A stretch of DNA of 7,048 nucleotides from Bacteroidota bacterium (GCA_029778965.1 JAKPBL010000452.1:1-7048); one strand, 5' to 3'. Positions 1-5,556 are shown, counted from the first letter of the stretch. Numbers and translations: made by a program. The notes: generated by a model from the letters alone, not told the origin.

Positions 1-1319
1 AGCAGCTTTGGCCGGAGCCAGGTCACTTTTCCATTTACCGCGGGTGCTTCTTCAAAAGGCATTTTAGGGGTCTCCAGCGGCTGCATGATCTTTTTCAGGG
101 CAGACAAGGTCTGGCGGCTGAAGCCCGTTCCCACATGCCCGCGGTAAATCCATTTCTTTCCCTTTTTACCCGCCAGCACCAATGCCCCGAAACCTGTCCG
201 GGAGCCTTTCGGCTCCGTATAGCCAACGATAACGGCTTCGGCGCTCTGTATATTTTTGATCTTCAGCCATTGCCTGCTGCGATAACCGTCGGTATAGGTG
301 CTGTCTTTGGCCTTGGCAATAATGCCTTCCAGTCCGCCGGCTTTGGCCTGCGCAAGGAAATCAATGCCCCTTTCTTCGATGTGGTCGCAGTATTGAATGA
401 TTTTCTTACGCCCGAGGTATTTCTTCAACAGCTTTTTCCTGTCTGCCAGCGGCAGTCCGCGCATGTCTTTTCCCTCCAGCTCCAGCATATCGAATACATA
501 ATAGACCAGGGGCAGGTCTCTGTGCGACTCATAATTCTGCAGCTTTTGAAAATCAGGCAGTCCTTTTTCGTTCAGCAATACAATTTCCCCATCCAGCACT
601 GCTTTTTTATCAAAAGCCTGCAGCGCATTATAAATGGCCGGGAACCTTTCGCTGAAATCGAGACCGTTGCGTGAATAAAAACGTATTTCCTTCTTTCCCG
701 TTTCTGCGATGGCCCGGTAACCGTCCCATTTTATTTCGAAAAGCCAGTTGGGATCGTCAAAGGCAGACGACGTGATACTGGCAAGCATGGGATGAATATA
801 GCCGGTGATTTTTTTTCCTTTACCGTACTGCTTGCTTTTATGCCTGATCAGCAGCCAGTTCTTCTCTCCTTTGTGCATATCAACGAGCACGTATTCCCCT
901 GTTAGCTTTTTTCCTTGGAGCTGCAGCTTCAGCTCTCCTTTCTTCAGCCATTGCAGGGCCTGCTTTTCAGACAAGGGTGCGCTCTTTTCATCGACAGGTA
1001 TAAAATAACCTTTATCCCAGATGGCTACGGTACCGGCGCCGTAATTTCCCTTGGGAATGATTCCTTTAAAGTCAATATAGCTGACCGGATGGTCTTCCAC
1101 ACGAACCGCCAGCCGTTTGTCGCCGGGTTCCATGGCCGGCCCCTTGGGCACGGCCCAGCTTTTCAATACACCTCCCAATTCAAGGCGAAAGTCCCAATGC
1201 AGCCGGGAGGCATGGTGCTCTTGCACCACAAAGCGAAAGGTACCGGCCTCGCCCGCTTTACCCCGGGGTTCGCGTGTCTGGTTAAAGTTCCGCTTCTTAT
1301 TGTATGCAGACAGGCTCAT
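1..1319 (-). CDS. ligD: ATP-dependent DNA ligase LigD (phosphoesterase + ligase domains), 3' end outside window
   Basis: LigD trims and seals broken DNA ends brought together by Ku in bacterial non-homologous end joining. Translating the minus strand from the ATG at 1319 gives 439 open residues running off the window edge. Residues about 25-150 are the 3'-phosphoesterase domain: H35, H41, D43 and R45 (within HHASRLHWDFRLEL), H77 (VEDHP) and Y81 match the metal and active-site residues of the Pseudomonas LigD phosphoesterase. Residues about 175-439 are the nucleotidyltransferase and the start of the OB fold: motif I KWDGYR with catalytic lysine K197, LDGEI at 242-246, YVFD at 274-277, EGIIAK at 331-336 and WLKIK at 351-355. 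All key residues are intact. The order phosphoesterase-ligase suggests that a primase/polymerase domain follows beyond position 1; this is inferred from the family, not seen. The gene follows ku after 3 bases, so the two are almost certainly one operon. Confidence 0.96.
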   Translation of the reverse strand, partial: MSLSAYNKKRNFNQTREPRGKAGEAGTFRFVVQEHHASRLHWDFRLELGGVLKSWAVPKGPAMEPGDKRLAVRVEDHPVSYIDFKGIIPKGNYGAGTVAIWDKGYFIPVDEKSAPLSEKQALQWLKKGELKLQLQGKKLTGEYVLVDMHKGEKNWLLIRHKSKQYGKGKKITGYIHPMLASITSSAFDDPNWLFEIKWDGYRAIAETGKKEIRFYSRNGLDFSERFPAIYNALQAFDKKAVLDGEIVLLNEKGLPDFQKLQNYESHRDLPLVYYVFDMLELEGKDMRGLPLADRKKLLKKYLGRKKIIQYCDHIEERGIDFLAQAKAGGLEGIIAKAKDSTYTDGYRSRQWLKIKNIQSAEAVIVGYTEPKGSRTGFGALVLAGKKGKKWIYRGHVGTGFSRQTLSALKKIMQPLETPKMPFEEAPAVNGKVTWLRPKL

Positions 1320-1329
1320 AGGCTATGAG
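1315..1329. repeat. Short inverted repeat across the ku stop / ligD start junction
   Basis: CTCATA-GGC-TATGAG is a perfect 6-base inverted repeat with a 3-base spacer. It contains both the TAG stop of ku (1323-1325) and the ATG start of ligD (1317-1319). In the mRNA it could form a small hairpin holding the ligD start codon, which would make ligD translation depend on ribosomes finishing ku. The repeat is directly seen; the role is inference, and a 6-base match at a start/stop junction can arise by chance. Confidence 0.4.
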
Positions 1330-2102
1330 GCTTTTCGCCTGGCCGTGGGCGCCGCCAGGCTTGCCTTGAGCTGCTCCATCAGGTCTTTTGCACGTGAATG
1401 CACTACCTTCATAGGCGCCACCGGGATCTTTTTCCCTTTTGCTTTGGCGCGTATCAGCTTCATCAGCTTATCCGAATAATCATCTTTATACCTGCTGATA
1501 TCAAATTTTTTCGTGAGCCGGCTTACCAGGTCCAGCGCCATTTTTACTTCGGCCGGTTTGGTCTTGGCAGACGGGATTTTTAGTGTTGCCGGATCCCGGA
1601 TTTCCTGCTCAAAACGAATGCGGTTCAGCACCAGCAGCTTCTCCTGCGCTTTTATCAGGCAGAGATGCCCCCGGCCATGCATTACCAATGTGCCGATACC
1701 GCCCTTTTTTGATTTCTTCAGCGCTTCATGCAACAGCGCATAGGCCCGGGCGCCTGTTTTGTCGGGTTCCAGGTAATACGGCATTTCAAAATAACCCGAA
1801 TCGATCTCCTCCACATTGACAAATTCAGTGATCTCAATATGGGTGGATTTCTCCGGACTCGCCTTATCGAAATCTGCCTTGTCAAGTACTACATACTTAT
1901 CGTTGAGCAGGTAACCCTTAACAATATTTTCCCAGGCCACTTCCTTACCCGTTTTTTCATTCACCCGTTTAAAACGGACATTGGCGTGGTCTTTTTTGTC
2001 AAGCATATCCAGGTCAAGCGTGCTTGATTCTACGGCGCTGTACATTTTGACTGGTATGTTTACGAGTCCGAAGCCAATAGAACCTGTCCAGATTGCCCGC
2101 AT
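1323..2102 (-). CDS. ku: Bacterial Ku protein, DNA end-binding component of non-homologous end joining
   Basis: Ku forms a homodimeric ring that threads onto double-strand DNA ends and recruits LigD. The 259-residue product is the usual length for bacterial Ku. It opens with the family signature MRAIWTGSIGFGLVNIPVKMY, continues through the Ku beta-barrel core (DMLDKKDHANVRFKRV, then NIVKGY near residue 60, and PYYLEPDKTGARAYALL near residue 110), and ends with the conserved helical segment RYKDDYSDKLMKLIRAKAKGKK. A short tail rich in lysine and arginine (ending ARRKAS) follows, as in many bacterial Ku proteins, where the basic tail affects DNA binding and LigD contact. The ATG at 2102 is fixed by the family N-terminus. 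No strong ribosome-binding site is seen. The stop lies 3 bases before ligD, and the acidic protein gene ends 11 bases upstream, so this is an internal gene of a minus-strand transcription unit. No frameshift or missing core segment is visible. Confidence 0.97.
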   Translation of the reverse strand: MRAIWTGSIGFGLVNIPVKMYSAVESSTLDLDMLDKKDHANVRFKRVNEKTGKEVAWENIVKGYLLNDKYVVLDKADFDKASPEKSTHIEITEFVNVEEIDSGYFEMPYYLEPDKTGARAYALLHEALKKSKKGGIGTLVMHGRGHLCLIKAQEKLLVLNRIRFEQEIRDPATLKIPSAKTKPAEVKMALDLVSRLTKKFDISRYKDDYSDKLMKLIRAKAKGKKIPVAPMKVVHSRAKDLMEQLKASLAAPTARRKAS

Positions 2103-2113
2103 AGGCTTTGTGT

Positions 2114-2422
2114 TTAATCGTTGTTATCGCCGCCGAGGCTGTAATAATTGTTCTCTTCGTCTTCTTCACCGATGTCTTCCATCTCATCGTCGAGGTCGGC
2201 GCCCGGTACGTCGAGCCCGTCGTCGAGACTATGCCGGCGAGATTCCTTGTGCGGCAACTTTTTAGCACCGCTGGCCGGGCTCATGATGTCTTCGCTGGCG
2301 GGGTAATCCATCTTGGACAGTTCCGACTCAATGGCTTCTTCTTTGTTATCGGCGATGTTCGGATTATTGCTATCCGGAAGATTCGGCTTATCCGGAACAG
2401 CGGCATTTTCTGGCTTTTTCAT
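2114..2422 (-). CDS. Small highly acidic, low-complexity protein of unknown function, upstream of ku
   Basis: I do not recognise this family. From the ATG at 2422 the product has 102 residues, of which about 28 are Asp or Glu and about 10 Lys or Arg, giving a strong net negative charge. There is no signal peptide or membrane segment. The first 60 residues are rich in Pro, Asn, Asp, Ser and Lys and look disordered. The C-terminal third holds the densest acid run (DDEMEDIGEEDEENN) followed by YYSLGGDNND, whose tyrosines and glycines could be a short linear motif. The frame stays open upstream to a TTG at 2488, which would add 22 residues. I prefer the ATG because the upstream stretch encodes a perfect inverted repeat, and the A-rich sequence before the ATG suits Bacteroidota starts. 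Its stop is 11 bases from ku, suggesting co-transcription. Composition is the only functional clue, so no function is assigned. Confidence 0.75.
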   Translation of the reverse strand: MKKPENAAVPDKPNLPDSNNPNIADNKEEAIESELSKMDYPASEDIMSPASGAKKLPHKESRRHSLDDGLDVPGADLDDEMEDIGEEDEENNYYSLGGDNND

Positions 2423-2447
2423 ATCGTTCGTTTTGTTCAAACTACGA

Positions 2448-2479
2448 AGATCCGGATCACCGATGCCTGATCCGGATCT
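2448..2479. repeat. Perfect 12-base inverted repeat between the CsbD-like gene and the acidic protein gene
   Basis: AGATCCGGATCA (2448-2459) and TGATCCGGATCT (2468-2479) are exact reverse complements separated by the 8-base spacer CCGATGCC. The core GATCCGGATC of each arm is itself a 10-base palindrome, so the element is both a hairpin and a tandem pair of identical palindromes. It sits in the 76-base gap between the CsbD-like stop and the preferred ATG of the acidic gene. Neither side has a clean run of T, so it is a poor intrinsic terminator. A transcript-stabilising or attenuating hairpin, or a paired protein-binding site, fits better. The structure is seen; the function is not. Confidence 0.75.
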
Positions 2480-2498
2480 GTTGTGCAACTGATTCTTG

Positions 2499-2690
2499 TC
2501 AGAGTTTATCGATCCACTCTTTCAGTTGGTCTTTCGTTTTGCCCGACGCTTTCTGAATGCGACCCAGCAATTCATCTTCTTTGCCACGCTGATAGGCAAG
2601 ATCATCATCGGTCAGGTTGGCATACTCCTGTTTGATCTTTCCTTTAAGCACGTTCCAGTTTCCTTCCAGTTTTTGTTTCCAGCTTTCCAT
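2499..2690 (-). CDS. CsbD-like small stress protein
   Basis: The 63-residue product is a full-length member of the CsbD (YjbJ-like) family of small, soluble, cytoplasmic helical proteins. Family features seen are WNVLKGKIKQEYANLTDDDL (residues 12-31), in which the WxxLKGKIKxxW/Y-type segment leads into the LTDDDL turn, then a KEDELLGRIQKASGKTKDQ stretch ending in an amphipathic helix. CsbD in Bacillus subtilis belongs to the general stress regulon under sigma-B. Homologues are widely stress-induced, but their molecular function is unknown. The ATG at 2690 begins MESWKQK and matches the usual family start. The gene lies 38 bases after the LacI-type regulator and 76 bases before the acidic protein gene on the same strand. 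This suggests, but does not prove, that it shares a transcript with ku and ligD. No clear promoter is visible in the 38-base gap. Confidence 0.92.
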   Translation of the reverse strand: MESWKQKLEGNWNVLKGKIKQEYANLTDDDLAYQRGKEDELLGRIQKASGKTKDQLKEWIDKL

Positions 2691-2700
2691 AACAATTGTT
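2691..2700. repeat. Palindrome AACAATTGTT directly before the CsbD-like start codon
   Basis: A perfect 10-base palindrome directly abuts the ATG of the CsbD-like gene. The rest of the 38-base gap holds a run of seven A (2714-2720, T on the transcribed strand) just after the LacI-type stop, but no convincing hairpin precedes that run. The palindrome might be a small protein-binding site. It is AT-rich and could be chance. Confidence 0.3.
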
Positions 2701-2728
2701 TAGCGTGGGACTGAAAAAAAGCGTGCCA

Positions 2729-3727
2729 TCAGGCCGAACGGCGGCGTACCAGGGTAGCGGGGAAATTGATGCGGGTAATTTGTTGCGGATTTTCCATAGC
2801 CGCCAGCAGTATTTCAATGGCTTTACGTCCCATCTGCTCCAGCGGTTGCTGCAGGTAGGTAAGCGGCGCATAAAAGAGGTCGAGCAGCTCGTTTTCGTCA
2901 AAGCTTACCACGGCGAGGTCATCGGGAACCCGTATGGGTAGCTGGTTGAGATGGCGCAGGCCGATGGCCGATAAGGTGTTGGACAAAAAAAACAGGCTGT
3001 CGGCGCCGTTTTTCAGCAGCTTGTCGATCGCGGCCGGCACCGTTTTTTCGAGCTGGTGGACGCCCAGTTCCGCCACCAGCGATGGTTCAGGTGGAACACC
3101 TGCCTGGAGGCATGCCTGCTGGTAGCCCAGCTTGCGCTGGCGGAGGTGGTAGAGTTGTGATTCAAATGCGATCAGTCCGATTTTGGAACGGCCGGTCGAC
3201 AGTAGCAGCGAAGCACCGTCGAAGCCAGCGGTAAAATTGTCGAGCGCCACTACATTGCCGGGCGAGGCCGGGTAGTACCGGTCGAGCTGAACAAAAGGCA
3301 CCCGCTGCTCATAGAGCCGGCGTATGTCTTCCCCTACCCCGTTGGGCGGCAGGAGAATGAGTCCGTCGACCTGCCGGTCGCGGAAAATATCGACCAGGCG
3401 GCGGAATCTTTCCGGGTTTTCGTCGGCGCTGCCAAAGAGCACGGTGTATTTCGATTCATTGGCGGCATCTTCTATGACCCGCGCAATGGCCGACGAAAAA
3501 GGGTTGGAAATATCGGCCAGTACCAGGCCGATAGTCATTGTTTTGTTGGTTTTCAGGCTTTTAGCAATCTGATTGGTGCGGTAGTTCATGGCCCGGGCCG
3601 TTTCGCGGATACGTTCGGCAATGGCCTTGCTGATGCGTCCTTCTTTCTTGTTATTCAATACATAAGAAACCAGGGCGGTGGAAACGCCTACCCGCTGGGC
3701 AATATCTTTCAGGCTTGTTCTTTTCAT
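2729..3727 (-). CDS. LacI-family transcriptional regulator
   Basis: A DNA-binding repressor or activator that responds to a small ligand, usually a sugar. The 332-residue product has the normal family length and layout. Residues 4-26 (TSLKDIAQRVGVSTALVSYVLNN) are the helix-turn-helix, and residues 48-62 (NYRTNQIAKSLKTNK) are the hinge helix that inserts into the minor groove. Residues 65-332 are the periplasmic-binding-protein-like sensor, with IGLVLADISNPFSS, DGLILLPPNG, and the C-terminal SFDENELLDLF...LTYLQQPLEQMGRKA block typical of the family. The frame is open upstream to a TTG at 3760, but the ATG at 3727 gives the standard family start and has GAGAAG about 5 bases ahead. The gene is divergent from the plus-strand genes across a 140-base region holding a LacI-type palindrome, so autoregulation and control of the divergent genes are likely. 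The ligand cannot be read from sequence. A nearby GH32 enzyme makes a fructose-type ligand conceivable, but this is speculative. Confidence 0.95.
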   Translation of the reverse strand: MKRTSLKDIAQRVGVSTALVSYVLNNKKEGRISKAIAERIRETARAMNYRTNQIAKSLKTNKTMTIGLVLADISNPFSSAIARVIEDAANESKYTVLFGSADENPERFRRLVDIFRDRQVDGLILLPPNGVGEDIRRLYEQRVPFVQLDRYYPASPGNVVALDNFTAGFDGASLLLSTGRSKIGLIAFESQLYHLRQRKLGYQQACLQAGVPPEPSLVAELGVHQLEKTVPAAIDKLLKNGADSLFFLSNTLSAIGLRHLNQLPIRVPDDLAVVSFDENELLDLFYAPLTYLQQPLEQMGRKAIEILLAAMENPQQITRINFPATLVRRRSA

Positions 3728-3737
3728 AGAAGCTTCT
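3728..3737. repeat. Palindrome AGAAGCTTCT directly before the LacI-type start codon
   Basis: A perfect 10-base palindrome abuts the ATG at 3727. It overlaps the purine-rich stretch most likely to act as the ribosome-binding site, so a hairpin or bound protein here could affect translation or late promoter escape. The role is inferred; the palindrome is seen. Confidence 0.3.
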
Positions 3738-3793
3738 CGTTCAGGCAATTGACACAACAATATTACGGCTTTAACGTTATTATATGGTTAACG

Positions 3794-3809
3794 GTTTAAT
3801 CGATTAAAC
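3794..3809. promoter_or_regulatory. Probable LacI-family operator (16-base perfect palindrome)
   Basis: GTTTAATCGATTAAAC reads identically on both strands. Its core AATCGATT fits the AAnCGnTT pattern, with the central CG that LacI-family hinge helices recognise. It lies between a LacI-type gene and a divergent gene, and 9 bases upstream of the plus-strand -7 element TAACTTTG (3819-3826), where bound repressor would block polymerase. A lesser palindrome, TAACGTTA (3772-3779), lies nearer the regulator gene and could be an auxiliary half-matching site. Confidence 0.72.
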
Positions 3810-3826
3810 AATTTTAATTAACTTTG
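3795..3826 (+). promoter_or_regulatory. Candidate Bacteroidota-type promoter for the small Rossmann-like gene
   Basis: TAACTTTG at 3819-3826 matches the TAnnTTTG -7 consensus of the Bacteroidota primary sigma factor. TTTA at 3795-3798, 20 bases upstream, is a one-mismatch match to the TTTG -33 element. The start of transcription would fall near 3832, leaving a leader of roughly 36 bases. The -33 half lies inside the 16-base palindrome, so operator and promoter overlap. On the opposite strand TAATATTG (3765-3758) is a weaker one-mismatch -7 candidate for the LacI-type gene, with no good -33 partner. Confidence 0.55.
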
Positions 3827-3867
3827 CTATTCTTAACGTAATGCTGCCGCTTTAAAACCACATTACA

Positions 3868-4161
3868 ATGAACACGTTTAAGAACATCGGACTGGTGGAA
3901 TGCAGCAAGTCGGGCAAGATTTTTAAAATGCCTTCGACCGGCCACTTCCACGGCTATCACCTCAGAAAGGTATTAATTGAAGGAACCTTATCCGAAGGGC
4001 TGGCAAGAACGCTGTATCCTGATGCCGAACTGGTAAAAGGGATCAACGAGATTGTAGCTGACCGCGATATTGACCTGGTGCTTATTTCAGCACCGCAGGG
4101 TTATGACCCCGGGCTGGTATCGGAAGTGATGCAATCGGGCAAGCCCGTTCGGATCATTTAA
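3868..4161 (+). CDS. Stand-alone N-terminal half-Rossmann protein related to Gfo/Idh/MocA oxidoreductases
   Basis: The 97-residue product resembles only the first part of the NAD(P)-binding domain of Gfo/Idh/MocA oxidoreductases of the YhhX/YdgJ kind. NIGLVECSKSGKIF (6-19) aligns with the usual GLIGYGMSGKVF strand-turn-helix, YPDAELVKGINEIVADRDIDLVLISAPQ (50-77) with the YP...ELL.D..IDLVVV.TPN segment, and VSEVMQSGKPVRII (84-97) with A..AGKHVVVEKP. The protein ends exactly where the catalytic EKP motif and the large C-terminal domain would begin. Two of the three nucleotide-binding glycines are replaced (E11 and S13; G16 is kept), and the TPNxxH histidine is D80. Dehydrogenase activity is therefore unlikely. 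The next 66 bases do not resume the oxidoreductase in the same frame, so this is a natural end or an old deletion. The probable operator-promoter upstream suggests it is expressed and controlled by the divergent LacI-type regulator. It may be a repurposed small protein or a decaying remnant. Confidence 0.82.
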   Translation: MNTFKNIGLVECSKSGKIFKMPSTGHFHGYHLRKVLIEGTLSEGLARTLYPDAELVKGINEIVADRDIDLVLISAPQGYDPGLVSEVMQSGKPVRII

Positions 4162-4170
4162 ATAAACAAC

Positions 4171-4211
4171 ACCGGCTTTGCCAAAGGCCGGTAATCGCCT
4201 GCGGGCGTTTT
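4171..4211 (+). terminator. Double hairpin with T run after the small Rossmann-like gene
   Basis: The first hairpin, 4171-4192, pairs ACCGGCTTT with AAA(G)GCCGGT around a GCC loop, giving nine pairs and one bulged G. The second, 4196-4207, pairs CGCC with GGCG around TGCG and is followed at once by TTTT (4208-4211). This looks like an intrinsic terminator, but the transporter ATG follows only 16 bases later and no promoter is seen in between. It may act as a partial terminator that lowers transporter expression relative to the first gene. Confidence 0.65.
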
Positions 4212-4227
4212 AAAGTGCTATAACCCA

Positions 4228-5556
4228 ATGAATATGACACAAACATTTTTCCCCCATACGTCCAAAAGGACATTTTACACCGCGGTGCCGGCGAATAAAG
4301 CCGCCACTGTCACGGAGAAACCCGCCGGTCATTCGCCGGCAGAGAAGCAACCGGTGGAAACAGCGAAACAAAAAAAATTCGACCTCCAGCCCGGGCTCAT
4401 CAGCCTGTTGCTGGGCGGCCTCAGCCTCGGCATGGCCGAGTTTATGATCATGGGCGTATTGCCCGATGTAGCCAGTTCACTGCATGTATCCATTCCCGTG
4501 GCGGGTCACCTCATTTCGCTCTATGCGTTGGGTGTGGTGATCGGCGCGCCGCTGATGGTAATGGCCGCCGCACAGTACCCGCCGAAAAAAATACTGATGG
4601 TGCTGATGGCTATGTTCGGGCTGTTCAACGGCCTCTTCGCATTGTCGCCCAACCATACCACCCTGGTGATAGCCCGGCTTTTTTCGGGACTGCCCCATGG
4701 CGCCTTTTTCGGCGTGGGCGCGGTAGTGGCCGCCAAGCTGGCCCAGCCCGGCCGCGAGGCGCGGGCTGTTTCGGTAATGTTCGCAGGACTTACCGTTGCC
4801 AACCTGATCGGCGTGCCGCTCGGCACCTGGATCGGGCACCAGTTTAGCTGGCGTATTTCTTTCGGTATCGTTGCCCTGGTTGCCTGGATAACGGCCATCA
4901 GCATACGTCAATGGCTGCCCGATGTAAAAAACGATCAGAACACGTCGATACGGGAAAGTCTTCAATTGTTCAGGAGCCCTGCTTTCTGGACCATCGTAGG
5001 CATTTCTTCTATCGGCACCGGCGGCATGTTTGCCTGGATCAGCTATATCGCGCCGCTGATGACCGAAGTATCGGGTGTACCCGCCAGCCGGATGATGCTG
5101 GTGATGATGGTCGCCGGTTCGGGCATGGCCGTCGGAAACCTGGTAGGCGGCCGTTTGGCCGACCGGTTCTCTCCGCTTAAAACGACCTCGATGCTGCTGC
5201 TCAGCATGATCATTATGTTGCTGACCGTTGCGCTGCTGTCGAAGTACCTGTGGCTGTCGGTGATACTGACCTTCCTGACGGGCGCGGTTGCTTTTGCCGT
5301 CATCGCACCCATGCAGATGCTGATGATCGGCCATGCGCCCAATGCAGAAATGCTGGCCAGCGCTTCGCTGCAGGCTACTTCCAATATAGGCAATGCCCTG
5401 GGTGCATTTCTCGGCGGCCTGCCTATTGCAGCCGGTTTCGGGTTTACCTCGCCTGAATATGTAGGTGCGGCCCTGGCTTTCACCGGCTTCCTGCTGTGCC
5501 TGCTGTTAAAAGCTCTCCCTAAAAAAGCGGGTGTGCAACAGCGGGTAGTTGCCTGA
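4228..5556 (+). CDS. AraJ-type major facilitator superfamily transporter (DHA1-like efflux permease)
   Basis: A 12-helix inner-membrane proton-coupled transporter; members usually export sugars or small molecules. The similarity to Escherichia coli AraJ is strong and runs through the whole membrane part: GLSLGMAEFMIMGVLPDVA (64-82), IPVAGHLISLYALGVVIGAP (89-108), ARLFSGLPHGAFFGVGA (149-165), LTVANLIGVPLGT (188-200), FSWRISF (206-212), MFAWISYIAPLM (267-278), GMAVGNLVGGRLADRFSPL (299-317) and SNIGNALGAFLGG (385-397). AraJ is arabinose-induced but its substrate is not established, so none is assigned. The product has 442 residues against about 394 for AraJ. The difference is a polar, Pro/Ala/Lys-rich N-terminal stretch of about 52 residues before helix 1, probably cytoplasmic and disordered. 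No in-frame ATG lies between residue 3 and helix 1, so the start is at 4228 or at the second ATG at 4234. It converges on the GH32 gene, 14 bases away. Confidence 0.93.
   Translation: MNMTQTFFPHTSKRTFYTAVPANKAATVTEKPAGHSPAEKQPVETAKQKKFDLQPGLISLLLGGLSLGMAEFMIMGVLPDVASSLHVSIPVAGHLISLYALGVVIGAPLMVMAAAQYPPKKILMVLMAMFGLFNGLFALSPNHTTLVIARLFSGLPHGAFFGVGAVVAAKLAQPGREARAVSVMFAGLTVANLIGVPLGTWIGHQFSWRISFGIVALVAWITAISIRQWLPDVKNDQNTSIRESLQLFRSPAFWTIVGISSIGTGGMFAWISYIAPLMTEVSGVPASRMMLVMMVAGSGMAVGNLVGGRLADRFSPLKTTSMLLLSMIIMLLTVALLSKYLWLSVILTFLTGAVAFAVIAPMQMLMIGHAPNAEMLASASLQATSNIGNALGAFLGGLPIAAGFGFTSPEYVGAALAFTGFLLCLLLKALPKKAGVQQRVVA

Noticed and set aside
135..674. Open frame of 179 codons on the plus strand opposite ligD
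   Set aside because: The minus strand encodes the LigD ligase domain with all nucleotidyltransferase motifs, so this frame is a shadow.
2423..2488. Upstream extension of the acidic protein to a TTG start at 2488
   Set aside because: It would put the perfect inverted repeat inside the coding sequence and use a rare start, while an ATG with an A-rich leader is available at 2422. It cannot be fully excluded.
2714..2740. Possible intrinsic terminator after the LacI-type gene (seven T on the transcribed strand)
   Set aside because: The only stem next to the T run is GCC/GGC, three pairs around TGAT, and it is set back from the T run. This is too weak to call.
3728..3760. Upstream extension of the LacI-type regulator to a TTG start at 3760
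   Set aside because: The family begins with a few residues before the helix-turn-helix, as given by the ATG at 3727; the 11 extra residues match nothing in the family.
4477..5334. Long open frame of 285 codons on the minus strand inside the transporter gene
   Set aside because: The translation is very rich in His, Gln, Arg and Gly with no recognisable fold, and it lies wholly opposite a clear membrane transporter gene. It is an antisense shadow.
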